Under the pieces are notes generated by a model. That model was not told the DNA's origin and did not search any database. It was given only the letters and a program-made list of their open reading frames with translations. Shown in pieces: positions 37,177 through 45,206 of a stretch of DNA of 64,000 nt. This stretch comes from Aquirickettsiella gammari (lineage in GTDB: Bacteria > Pseudomonadota > Gammaproteobacteria > Diplorickettsiales > Diplorickettsiaceae). The DNA is taken from contig OY969558.1 in assembly GCA_963701065.1 (NCBI GenBank), forward strand, positions 744,001 through 808,000, written 5' to 3'. Position numbers and translations under genes: made by a program. How positions within the stretch are numbered: position 1 is the stretch's first letter; each line of letters opens with the position of its first letter.

Positions 37177-38742
37177 ATGGCTAATTCTTTTTTGATTCAG
37201 AATCTCCAATCTAGTAAAGCCTTTAATCATTCAAGCCCGCAACTTGGACTGATCGAAACCCATGTTTCTTGGGTCATATTGACTGGAAAATATGCCTATA
37301 AAATTAAAAAACCGGTGGATTTCGGTTTTTTAGATTTTTCCACTTTGGAAAAACGTAAACATTACTGCGAAGAGGAACTACGCTTAGGTCAACAATTTGC
37401 GCCTGAGATTTATCTCGCTGTTGTACCTATCACAGGGACTATTGAACAACCTCAAATTAATGGCAGCAACGGCCCTATTTTAGAGTACGCTATCAAGATG
37501 TGCGAGTTTTCGCAAGATAGCTTACTGAGTGCACTACTTAAACAAGGTAAGCTAACTGAAGCTTTAATTGAACAATTAGGCCAACTAATTGCTGAATTTC
37601 ATAAAAAAACCCCGTTGGCCGCTAAAAAATCGCGTTTCGGCCTGCCTCAAGAGGTTCATGCCCCAACTAAGCAAAACTTTGAACAAATAATCCCCTTATT
37701 ATCTAATTTATCCGACATTGAACAAGTAAAACGCTTAGAACAATGGGCTAACGAGCAATTTGAAAAATATCAAACTTTATTGGCACAGCGCAAAGAACAA
37801 GGCTTTATACGTGACTGCCACGGTGATTTACATTTAGCCAATATTATCTTTTATCAAGGAAAACTTATCCTTTTTGATCGCTTAGAATTTAATGAAGACC
37901 TACGCTGGACTGATGTTATTGCTGATCTTGCCTTTTTAGCGATGGATTTAGCGGAAAAAAAACAGAATCCATTAGCCAATCAGTTGATTAATACCTATCT
38001 ACAATTTACCAACGACTACCAAGGACTGAATTTACTCGCTTATTATTTATCCTATCGTGCCGTAGTACGCGCCAAAATAGCTTTATTTCGTTCAGGACAG
38101 GCTAACTTGACTGATAAAGAAAAAATTGATATTGACAATGATTACCATAACTTTATCAATTTAGCGGAGGTTTATACCCATCCTAGAAATCCCTGCTTAA
38201 TCATTATGCACGGTCTCTCTGGTTCAGGAAAATCAACCATTGCAAAACAGATAGTTAACCAATGCGCTGCGATACAAATAAGTTCTGATATTATTCGTAA
38301 ACAATTATTTACGCTTTCTTTGCATGAAGATTCTAATTCTGCGCCTTATAGTGGAATTTATACTGCTCAGGCAACAGAAAAAACCTATGATGAGCTGGCA
38401 AGATTGGCCAAAATAATTATACAAGCGGGTTTTATCGCCTTGATTGATGCCACATTTCTTCTTCACGCACAACGAGTAAAATTTTATAATTTGGCCAAGC
38501 ATTTAAAAGTGCCTTTCTATATCTGTCATTGTCAAACAGACGAACTTGAAATAAAGCAGCGAATAAAAAAACGTACCGGCCTTAGCGATCGTATTTCTGA
38601 AGCTAATTTAACTATATTAGACTATCAAAAAAATTTATTAGAACCTTTAATAAAATCAGAACAAAAACATGTGTTGCTTATTGACGATAAATTAAGCTCG
38701 CTAAATTTAGCCTTAGAAAAAATTTGCCCGGATAATAATTAA
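37177..38742 (+). CDS. Fusion of an aminoglycoside-phosphotransferase-like kinase and a P-loop kinase
   Basis: 521 aa from the ATG at 37177 (an upstream in-frame ATG at 37135 is less likely, since it overlaps the promoter zone shared with cfa). The N-terminal half (about 1-320) resembles APH-type kinases of the COG2187 kind, with DCHGDLHLANIIF as the catalytic loop. The C-terminal half (about 340-521) is an AAA/gluconate-kinase-like P-loop domain with GLSGSGKST. The two-domain family is widespread but its substrate is unknown. Confidence 0.85.
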   Translation: MANSFLIQNLQSSKAFNHSSPQLGLIETHVSWVILTGKYAYKIKKPVDFGFLDFSTLEKRKHYCEEELRLGQQFAPEIYLAVVPITGTIEQPQINGSNGPILEYAIKMCEFSQDSLLSALLKQGKLTEALIEQLGQLIAEFHKKTPLAAKKSRFGLPQEVHAPTKQNFEQIIPLLSNLSDIEQVKRLEQWANEQFEKYQTLLAQRKEQGFIRDCHGDLHLANIIFYQGKLILFDRLEFNEDLRWTDVIADLAFLAMDLAEKKQNPLANQLINTYLQFTNDYQGLNLLAYYLSYRAVVRAKIALFRSGQANLTDKEKIDIDNDYHNFINLAEVYTHPRNPCLIIMHGLSGSGKSTIAKQIVNQCAAIQISSDIIRKQLFTLSLHEDSNSAPYSGIYTAQATEKTYDELARLAKIIIQAGFIALIDATFLLHAQRVKFYNLAKHLKVPFYICHCQTDELEIKQRIKKRTGLSDRISEANLTILDYQKNLLEPLIKSEQKHVLLIDDKLSSLNLALEKICPDNN

Positions 38743-38808
38743 CTATTTTCGGCTGTTATCTACACAATCTTGGGTTAGACTAGTAACTCAGTAAAGAGGA
38801 ACCATGAT

Positions 38809-39081
38809 ATGTTTGATATGAAATTTATTGACGATACGGTAAAAAAATTGACTGAGAGTCTTCCCCCCGGGCTGAATAAATTTAAGAAGGATTTGGAAAA
38901 AAATTTTCGTGCTATCTTACAAAGCATGTTTGCCAAACTCGATTTAGTAACACGCGAGGAATTTGATGTGCAAAAAAAGGTTCTAACCAAAACACGTGCT
39001 AAAATAAATGCCTTAGAAAAGCAAGTTGTACATCTCGAACATCATCTCTCTAAATCAAAACCCAAAAAAGGCGTAAAATAA
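38809..39081 (+). CDS. ubiK: Ubiquinone biosynthesis accessory factor UbiK
   Basis: Membrane-fusogenic coiled-coil (BMFP) protein of 90 aa that helps the Ubi enzyme complex under aerobic conditions. The family core is LPPGLNKFKKDLEKNFRAIL and KLDLVTREEFDVQKKVL, and the C-terminal coiled coil runs about 58-85. Older name YqiC. It precedes comM, as in many gammaproteobacteria. An overlapping out-of-frame ATG five bases upstream is ignored. Confidence 0.92.
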   Translation: MFDMKFIDDTVKKLTESLPPGLNKFKKDLEKNFRAILQSMFAKLDLVTREEFDVQKKVLTKTRAKINALEKQVVHLEHHLSKSKPKKGVK

Positions 39082-39145
39082 CACCGCTATAATGAATTTT
39101 AGTGGCCAGTGATGCCGCAAAATAATAAGACAGAAGGAGCTGTTT

Positions 39146-40642
39146 ATGTCACTAGCTGTCGTACAAACACGTGCCAGCGCGGGGATAAAGGCACCTCGCG
39201 TTACAGTTGAAACCCATATCTCTAATGGTTTACCTAGCCTATCTATTGTTGGGCTCCCTGAAACAAGTGTCAAAGAAAGTCGTGATCGCGTTCGTAGCGC
39301 GCTCCTTAACACGCAATTTGAATTTCCTGCGCGGCGCATTACGATTAATCTTGCTCCGGCCGATCTGCCTAAACAAGGCAGTCGTTTTGATTTAGCGATT
39401 GCCCTAAGTATCTTAGCGGCTTCTCATCAAATACCTAGCGACGCTCTGTGGCAATATGAGTTTATTGGCGAGCTGGCGTTATCCGGGGAATTGCGTCCTG
39501 TTTCCGGTATATTGCCTTTTGCTTTAGCGGCGCAAAAAGCCAATCATATGGTCATATTGCCGGTGGAAAATGCACAGGAAGCCAGTTTCAATCAAAAAAC
39601 CATCATTTTACCCGCTCAGAATATCTTACAAATTTGCGCGCATTTACAGGGTCGAGATTTATTACCGCGCTTCCAATTCAGCCCCAGCGTAACTGAACCG
39701 CGCGAATTACCCGATTTAGCAGAAGTCTATGGCCAAGCACATGCCAAACGTGGCTTAGAAATTTGTGCGGCCGGCAGACACAGTCTACTCATGGTGGGAC
39801 CACCTGGAACGGGGAAAACCATGTTAGCTACCCGTTTAATAGGTTTATTGCCACTATTAAATGATGAACAAGCCTTAGAATTAGCCGCTATACATTCAAT
39901 TAGCGGCCAATCTATCGCCTTAAATGATTGGAAATATCCCCCTTTTCGCCGACCACATCACACCGCCTCAAGTATAGCGTTGGTGGGGGGAGGTAGCCCG
40001 CCACGTCCTGGTGAAATATCCTTAGCCCACCAAGGTATTTTATTTTTGGATGAATTACCTGAATTTAATCGCCATGCACTAGAAGCGTTACGTGAACCTT
40101 TAGAATCAGGAACGATTACTATCTCACGTGCCGCACGACAAGCAGAATTTCCGGCTAATTTTCAGTTAATTGCCGCGATGAACCCTTGTCCTTGCGGATA
40201 TTTAGGCAGTACCGTGCATCACTGTGTATGCTCGCCTGAACGGATTCAAGCTTACCGCAAAAAATTATCTGCTCCGTTTTTAGATCGGATCGATATGTAC
40301 CTAGAAGTTAATTTATTAACAAAAACTTATTTCATGCAAGTAAAAAAAGAAGAAAGCAGTGAAATAATTCGTCTTCGGGTTAAAAAAGCGCAAGCCAAAC
40401 AAATAAAAAATTATGGCCGACTTAATCACACCTTATCCGGAAAAACCTTAGAAAAAGCCTGTCAACTTTCCGATAAAGACCATCAGTTATTAGAGGATGC
40501 GCTAGAAAAATTTCAACTTTCAGCACGGGCTTATCATCGTATTCTACGCGTAGCGCGAACTATTGCCGATCTAGCCAATTGTGAAAAAATTAAAACCTGC
40601 CATTTAATGGAGGCATTAAGTTATAAATTTCTAAAAAAATAA
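39146..40642 (+). CDS. comM: ComM/YifB family Mg-chelatase-like ATPase
   Basis: 498-aa AAA+ helicase. In naturally competent bacteria ComM drives branch migration during integration of taken-up DNA. An N-terminal Lon-like domain is followed by Walker A GPPGTGKTMLA, Walker B ILFLDELPEF, and a zinc-finger-like CPCGYLG block with cysteines before CVCSPERI. The C-terminal helical domain is complete. Monocistronic with an AGGAG ribosome site. Confidence 0.95.
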   Translation: MSLAVVQTRASAGIKAPRVTVETHISNGLPSLSIVGLPETSVKESRDRVRSALLNTQFEFPARRITINLAPADLPKQGSRFDLAIALSILAASHQIPSDALWQYEFIGELALSGELRPVSGILPFALAAQKANHMVILPVENAQEASFNQKTIILPAQNILQICAHLQGRDLLPRFQFSPSVTEPRELPDLAEVYGQAHAKRGLEICAAGRHSLLMVGPPGTGKTMLATRLIGLLPLLNDEQALELAAIHSISGQSIALNDWKYPPFRRPHHTASSIALVGGGSPPRPGEISLAHQGILFLDELPEFNRHALEALREPLESGTITISRAARQAEFPANFQLIAAMNPCPCGYLGSTVHHCVCSPERIQAYRKKLSAPFLDRIDMYLEVNLLTKTYFMQVKKEESSEIIRLRVKKAQAKQIKNYGRLNHTLSGKTLEKACQLSDKDHQLLEDALEKFQLSARAYHRILRVARTIADLANCEKIKTCHLMEALSYKFLKK

Positions 40643-40789
40643 ATTTAATTAAATCAATATAAATTATTTTTAATAAAAAGCAGTAAAAATCATGATCATG
40701 CCGCTAAAATCTATTAAATTAACTTAAAAAGATATAAAATGAGGGCTAATCTTAAGCGCAAATAAAAAAAATACAGTTTATATGAAAAA

Positions 40790-41776
40790 ATGAATATCCC
40801 TATGTCGTTACTAGCGCCTAGCTTAGCTTTATTGGCCGATGGCAAATTTCACGCCGATAAAGAAATCAGCCAAGTTTTAGGCATCCCCTGCAAACAGGTT
40901 TCCGAGGTTCTAAAGCAGGTTTTAGACCCCACTATAAACTTAGAAATTGTAAATCATAAACATTTCCGTATCTTAGGTGGATTAGAATTACTCGATGCGG
41001 CACTAATACAGAATAAATTAGGCCAAACTCAGCGATTACTCGCACAATTAGACGTGCTACCCCTGGTTGATTCCACTAATAATTATTTATTAGAAAAAAT
41101 TAAATACGCTGGAAATTACGCCGTTTTTGCCGAACAACAAACAGCGGGGCGTGGACAATTCGATCGTCAATGGATTACAAGTTTTGCTAAAAATATATGT
41201 TTATCTCTTTTATGGCACTTTTCCAATCAAGCTAATAATTTAGCTGGCTTGAGCTTAGTCGTAGGCATCGCGGTTGCTAAAGCCCTGGAACAATATGGAT
41301 TAAAAAATATACAACTTAAATGGCCTAATGATATTGTTCATCAAGAAAAAAAACTAGGTGGGATTTTAATCGAATCGCGATCTATTAATACAAAAACTTA
41401 TACAGCGGTTATTGGCATTGGATTAAATCTCTATGATCCCTCTACTTCTTCTCAAATCATTGATCAAGCCATCACCGATGTTTATTCTTTACAAGGTTCA
41501 CCCCCACAACGCAATCTGCTAGCGGCGCTCATCTTAAAAAACTTATTGAACCTGCTCTTTGAATTTCAAAGCAAGGAATTTGCTTATTTTCTGCCAGATT
41601 GGCAACGATACGACAGTTTGCTTAATAAACCGATTAAACTACTAAGCTCCCTAGGTTCTCGAGTAGGCATCGCCCGAGGCGTAAACACGCAAGGTCAACT
41701 TTGCGTGGCGATTGAAAAAAAAATATATTATTTCGATAGTGGAGCGATTCGCGTAAAACTAAAATCCAGTGGTTAA
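40790..41776 (+). CDS. birA: Biotin-[acetyl-CoA-carboxylase] ligase / biotin operon repressor BirA
   Basis: Attaches biotin to BCCP and, when it has an N-terminal HTH, can repress biotin genes. 328 aa: HTH about 8-60 (FHADKEISQVLGIPCKQVSE), catalytic domain with GRGQFDRQW and KWPNDIV, and the C-terminal SH3-like domain. Its 3' end, together with sequence running into a tRNA remnant, is repeated at 43330-43535. Confidence 0.95.
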   Translation: MNIPMSLLAPSLALLADGKFHADKEISQVLGIPCKQVSEVLKQVLDPTINLEIVNHKHFRILGGLELLDAALIQNKLGQTQRLLAQLDVLPLVDSTNNYLLEKIKYAGNYAVFAEQQTAGRGQFDRQWITSFAKNICLSLLWHFSNQANNLAGLSLVVGIAVAKALEQYGLKNIQLKWPNDIVHQEKKLGGILIESRSINTKTYTAVIGIGLNLYDPSTSSQIIDQAITDVYSLQGSPPQRNLLAALILKNLLNLLFEFQSKEFAYFLPDWQRYDSLLNKPIKLLSSLGSRVGIARGVNTQGQLCVAIEKKIYYFDSGAIRVKLKSSG

Positions 41777-41825
41777 AATTGCTAATTTTTTTGAAATTGA
41801 TTACAACCAGACTTTTTTAATTCAT

Positions 41826-41866
41826 GGCTGGGACAGAACAATCGGTAGGGTAACTGAACTGTGTTT
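41826..41866 (+). pseudogene. Degenerate 5' half of a tRNA-Thr gene downstream of birA
   Basis: Starts GGCTGGGACAG and continues ATCGGTAGGGTAACTGA. It aligns with GGCTGGAATAG and GTTGGTAGAGCAACTGA of the intact tRNA-Thr at 43586. The D-arm is mutated, and the similarity stops in the anticodon arm. The bases between it and birA match those between the birA fragment and the intact tRNA, so both are copies of one ancestral birA-tRNA junction. The rest of the gap to 41975 shows nothing clear. Confidence 0.7.
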
Positions 41867-41974
41867 TATATGTAATAAATCTCAATTTTGTATAATTCTG
41901 ATACACAGATCTTTTAAAAATTTTTAGTTTTTCATTTAATAAAAAATCAATAGCGACGCTGAGCTTTACTGAGG

Positions 41975-43030
41975 TTATTTATTTTGCATAACTGAAAAAT
42001 TAGACGCCGATCTCTTCGTTTCTTGTGTTAATTTCTCTGGTTTTCGAGCAAAAAAACTAAACTCATATTGACTCGCCACACTCTCTTTTTGTTTTGTTTC
42101 CATAGAAGAAGCCAATGTTGATTCTTCTTGAATTGCTGGTATTTTAAATTTTTCAAATTTAGCAGTTAATGACGTTAAATAGTCGTCTTTATTTCTATTT
42201 TTTGCGCCTACGGCGGCAACTCTTTCTACGCCTAAAAGTCTGGTTTTTTGCGCATTATTGGCTATGCTCAATACTTTATCTTGATCCGCTTTACTGCTAA
42301 AAATTAATCTATTATCAACGCCCAAATAGCTGTATTCTGTGTTTGTATTATCTAATTTTTCTCCCTGTAGAGCATTAACCTGATCTGATTGTGTTAAATC
42401 AAGCTCAGCATAGTCAATCTCACCTGCTATTGGAGTTTCTTTTGCAGTTGATTCTTTGCTTGGTTTTTTAGTTTGTTTTTTTTTGATAGTTAGGTATCGT
42501 CCCTCAGAATCTACACAAAAACGTTCTGTATCTGATATTTCCAACGTCAGGAGATTAGCATACTCAGATTGAGTTGCTTCTATTGGAGTTTCTTTTGCAG
42601 TTGATTCTTTGCTTGGTTTTTTAGTATGCTTTTTCGGGATAGCTACGCATTGTTCTGCAGGATCTAAATAAAAACGCTCTGTATCTGATGTACCCAAAGG
42701 AAAAAGATTAGCATATTCGGATTGTTCTAAATCGAAAGGACACAGGTTAATATCGGCTAATTGCGGATAATCACTAGATGAAACACTTAGCGAGGCTTGA
42801 TACCACTGCGCTTCTGCGGCTGGGCTAACATTAACATATTCTGCTTGTTCTGCTTGTTTAGTTTGGGTAAGTTTTTTCTTGCGTCTCGGTTTCGATATAG
42901 GAGGAGGAGCTAATTTAATTATTTCCTCTTTTGTTTGTGATGAATCAGCAGGATTAAACTCTAAAGGTGCGGTGTGCTGAATCTTAGCGTTTTCGAACAG
43001 CTTAATTTTATCTGCAATATTACTTTTCAT
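41975..43030 (-). CDS. Tyrosine-motif repeat protein, candidate host-directed effector
   Basis: 351 aa, no recognised enzyme domain, no membrane helix, charged and probably largely disordered. I do not recognise a family. Repeated tyrosine motifs stand out: AEYVNV (Y65), SEYANL (Y106 and Y157), IDYAEL (Y207), TEYSYL (Y233), each Y-x-x-hydrophobic and the first three Y-x-N. A linker (KKPSKESTAKETPI) occurs twice, near 137-150 and 188-201. PPPISKPRRKKK at 42-53 is proline/basic. The motifs resemble SH2-docking or ITIM sites of host proteins; phosphorylation and secretion are inference. It lies between birA and the broken birA copy, so it was probably acquired. Confidence 0.7.
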   Translation of the reverse strand: MKSNIADKIKLFENAKIQHTAPLEFNPADSSQTKEEIIKLAPPPISKPRRKKKLTQTKQAEQAEYVNVSPAAEAQWYQASLSVSSSDYPQLADINLCPFDLEQSEYANLFPLGTSDTERFYLDPAEQCVAIPKKHTKKPSKESTAKETPIEATQSEYANLLTLEISDTERFCVDSEGRYLTIKKKQTKKPSKESTAKETPIAGEIDYAELDLTQSDQVNALQGEKLDNTNTEYSYLGVDNRLIFSSKADQDKVLSIANNAQKTRLLGVERVAAVGAKNRNKDDYLTSLTAKFEKFKIPAIQEESTLASSMETKQKESVASQYEFSFFARKPEKLTQETKRSASNFSVMQNK

Positions 43031-43329
43031 TATTTTTCTGTATTCCCTACGTTAATTTAATTTTATATTTTTCCTATCATGAAAATATGATGTCCATTGT
43101 GCTTTTGCAGTCATCTCTTACTATACATCAGTTAATATAAATTTAAAAACTGATATTATTATATTTTTTTGGATAAAAAGAAGTGAAATAAACTTAGCTT
43201 ACAAAATCAAAGTTACCCCATGTCCAGAAAATATAATGATGAAGAACACCATCATCTGAAAAAATAACGAGATATCTTAAAACTCGATTCAAAATGGGTC
43301 GCTGATAGCAGCTATATTTGTAGCCTAGA

Positions 43330-43535
43330 AGCTTAGCTTATTATCATCTTTTCTAGTAGATTGACAACGATATGGCCGCCTGCTTGATAAATTCATTAAA
43401 TTACTAAGCCTCATAGGCTCTCGAAAAGGAATCGCCCGAGGAATCAATAGACCAGCTCAACTGCGTGTGGCTATTGAAAAAATATATTATTTTGATAGTG
43501 GAGAGATTCGCGTAAAACTAAAATCCAGTGGTTAA
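43330..43535 (+). pseudogene. Fragment of birA (3' end) upstream of the intact tRNA-Thr
   Basis: About 200 bp similar to the last codons of birA, from the region of GACAACGATA to the stop TAA at 43533-43535. The last stretch (GATTCGCGTAAAACTAAAAT and on through the stop) is almost identical to 41746-41792. The upstream part is more diverged and has small deletions and no start codon. The rest of 43031-43329 is AT-rich with no credible gene. Confidence 0.85.
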
Positions 43536-43585
43536 AATTGCTAATTTTTTTCAAATTGACTACAATCCGGCTCTTCTAGTTCACG

Positions 43586-43661
43586 GCTGGAATAGCTCAG
43601 TTGGTAGAGCAACTGATTTGTAATCAGTAGGTCCCGGGTTCGAATCCTGGTTCCAGCACCA
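43586..43661 (+). tRNA. tRNA-Thr (anticodon UGU)
   Basis: 76-nt cloverleaf. Acceptor GCTGGAA pairs with TTCCAGC, discriminator A, CCA encoded at 43659-43661. D-arm GCTC/GAGC, anticodon stem ACTGA/TCAGT with loop TTTGTAA (anticodon TGT), T-arm with GTTCGAATC. Its 3' half is the left attachment site of the island that follows. Position after a birA 3' end matches the birA-tRNA-Thr junction common in gammaproteobacteria. Confidence 0.97.
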
Positions 43662-43671
43662 GAAAAATCAA
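43614..43671 (+). repeat. Left island attachment site (attL), 58-bp direct repeat in tRNA-Thr
   Basis: Identical over 58 bp to 52129-52186: from TGATTTGTAATCAG in the anticodon arm through the T-arm and CCA to AGAAAAATCAA. After three mismatches a further ten bases (CTTAGCGCCA) agree. Direct orientation and tRNA 3'-end location are the hallmarks of integrase-mediated insertion. Confidence 0.88.
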
Positions 43672-43691
43672 GCACTTAGCGCCAATGCTAG

Positions 43692-44156
43692 TTAGCAATA
43701 AAACCTTTCTAAATTACGATCCCAATGATTGTTCCAAAATTCAAACCCTTTAGTGTGACTATAGGCACCCTGTTTAAAATCATCTAAAAATATTTTTTTA
43801 CCGGTATCAGATAAGCTTCTAGGTGGGGAAATTTCAATTTGGCCAATGGACAGACTCCCTGTATTGCGGGCTGAACTATATGGGACTATTAGTCCATAGA
43901 CAATCTCCTCCTGATGTCTTCTTTCAAAAGCTTGAATAAAAAGAGATTCATCACGCTTATCAGCCCGTGTCAAAAAACCATCATAGGCTAACAGTACATA
44001 ATCACCATTAGATAGGACCACGGTGTTGTATAGTTCTCGAGCTTTGGTGACTGCAGATTCAATAGTGTATGACCAACTTCCAATAGATTCTATCGCTTCT
44101 TTATTAGTGAGGCGCTGTTTAAGTTCATTTCCAAATTGTTCTCGTGTATAGGCCAT
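43692..44156 (-). CDS. Chimeric paralogue: array N-terminus joined to an unrelated 120-aa C-terminus
   Basis: 154 aa. Residues 1-31 (MAYTREQFGNELKQ and on to SYTI) equal the other array members. From about residue 32 the sequence is unrelated: a globular-looking domain with VVLSNGDYVLLAYDGF, EEIVYGLIVPYSS and a Trp-rich tail EFWNNHWDRNLERFYC. I do not recognise that domain. It looks like the distal array gene captured the duplicated promoter and N-terminus. No Shine-Dalgarno is visible before its ATG. Last gene of the array, 20 bp from attL. Confidence 0.6.
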   Translation of the reverse strand: MAYTREQFGNELKQRLTNKEAIESIGSWSYTIESAVTKARELYNTVVLSNGDYVLLAYDGFLTRADKRDESLFIQAFERRHQEEIVYGLIVPYSSARNTGSLSIGQIEISPPRSLSDTGKKIFLDDFKQGAYSHTKGFEFWNNHWDRNLERFYC

Positions 44157-44246
44157 TATATAAAAAGAATTAAAATTTAATCTTTTAAAACCACTTTAAT
44201 TGGTAATTATCCCGAAAGTTTTCCACGTCAATCACACCGATACACC

Positions 44247-44495
44247 TTATAATTTAACCTCTTTCCCCGCGATCAAATCATCCGCAATTTGATTAAGCTC
44301 TTCATAACTAAAAGTAAATTCTGGACCCAGCGACATAAAATTTAATATTATTAACATATCTCCAAACGTATCATCAATTTCTCGAACATGATGCAGATAT
44401 ATAGTGTATGCCGAATTTCCAATGGATTCTATCGCTTCTTTATTAGTGAGGCGTTGTTTAAGTTCTTTTCCAAATTGTTCTCGTGTATAGGCCAT
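44247..44495 (-). CDS. Small paralogue 3 of the array, 82 aa, immunity-like candidate
   Basis: 82 aa, soluble, acidic C-terminal half. The first 28 residues and the last 22 (FSYEELNQIADDLIAGKEV) are shared with its siblings, and the middle (about 30-58) differs: HHVREIDDTFGDMLIILNF. The upstream region is the duplicated 90-bp spacer, AT-rich, ending TTTTTATATA before the ATG with no ribosome site. Function unknown; an immunity role is inferred from its place behind the toxin-like gene. Confidence 0.6.
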   Translation of the reverse strand: MAYTREQFGKELKQRLTNKEAIESIGNSAYTIYLHHVREIDDTFGDMLIILNFMSLGPEFTFSYEELNQIADDLIAGKEVKL

Positions 44496-44585
44496 TATAT
44501 AAAAAGAATTAAAATTTAATCTTTTAACACCACTTTAATTGGTAATTATCCCGAAAGTTTTCCACGTCAATCACACCGATACACC

Positions 44586-44834
44586 TTATAATTTAACCTC
44601 TTTCCCCGCGATCAAATCATCCGCAATTTGATTAAGCTCTTCATAACTAAAAGCAAATTCTGGACCCAGCGACATAAAATTTAATATTATTAACATATCT
44701 CTAAACGTTTTATCAACTTCATGACAGTGATCCAGATATATAATATATGCCCAATTTCCAATGGATTCTATCGCCTCTTTATTAGTGAGGCGTTGTTTAA
44801 GTTCTTTTCCAAATTGTTCTCGTGTATAGGCCAT
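44586..44834 (-). CDS. Small paralogue 2 of the array, 82 aa, immunity-like candidate
   Basis: 82 aa. Same conserved ends as the neighbours; variable middle LDHCHEVDKTFRDMLIILNF. It is closest to paralogue 3, sharing NFMSLGPEF, which suggests that these two arose by the latest duplication. No ribosome site in the duplicated spacer. No known family recognised. Confidence 0.6.
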   Translation of the reverse strand: MAYTREQFGKELKQRLTNKEAIESIGNWAYIIYLDHCHEVDKTFRDMLIILNFMSLGPEFAFSYEELNQIADDLIAGKEVKL

Positions 44835-44924
44835 TATATAAAAAGAATTAAAATTTAATCTTTTAACACCACTTTAATTGGTAATTATCCCGAAAGTTTT
44901 CCACGTCAATCACACCGATACACC

Positions 44925-45173
44925 TTATAATTTAACCTCTTTGCCCGCGATCAAATCATCCGCAATTTGATTAAGCTCTTCATAACTAAAAGCAAATTCT
45001 GGACCCAATTCCATAGTATTTAACGTCGTTAAGATCTCTTCAAGGATATCATCAATTTCACGAAGGTGATCCATATATATAGTGTATGACCAACTTCCAA
45101 TTGATTCTATTGCTTCTTTATTAGAGACGCGTTGTTTAAGTTCTTTTCCAAATTGTTCTCGTGTATAGGCCAT
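44925..45173 (-). CDS. Small paralogue 1 of the array, 82 aa, immunity-like candidate
   Basis: 82 aa, the copy nearest the J-domain/toxin-like gene, 33 bp after its stop. It alone has a good ribosome site (CAGGAG seven bases before the ATG), so it is probably the original member, cotranscribed with the big gene. The middle (MDHLREIDDILEEILTTLNT) differs from the other copies while both ends are conserved. Small, acidic and directly downstream of a toxin-like gene: the usual place and size for an immunity protein, but no family match is claimed. Confidence 0.65.
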   Translation of the reverse strand: MAYTREQFGKELKQRVSNKEAIESIGSWSYTIYMDHLREIDDILEEILTTLNTMELGPEFAFSYEELNQIADDLIAGKEVKL

Positions 45174-45206
45174 TTTTGTCTCCTGAATAATTAACTAAAA
45201 ATAAGT

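Larger units (their letters stand above)
43692..45173 (-). repeat. Tandem array of 339-bp units carrying small paralogous genes
   Basis: Four gene starts lie at 45173, 44834, 44495 and 44156, exactly 339 bp apart. Each repeat carries about 90 bp of nearly identical intergenic sequence and the same first ~28 codons. The last unit has a different gene tail. The units are close enough in sequence to be products of recent tandem amplification. Confidence 0.93.

Noticed and set aside
41975..43030. EPIYA effector motifs
   Set aside because: The tyrosine sites read EYVNV/EYANL/DYAEL; none has the E-P-[IL]-Y-[ATG] sequence, so the protein is not called an EPIYA effector.
43220..43267. 15-codon ORF (MSRKYNDEEHHHLKK) upstream of the birA fragment
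   Set aside because: Too short, no ribosome site, no recognisable family.
43692..45173. CRISPR-like array
   Set aside because: The 339-bp periodic units contain complete ORFs and long spacers that are themselves repeated. There are no short repeats with unique spacers, and no cas genes nearby.
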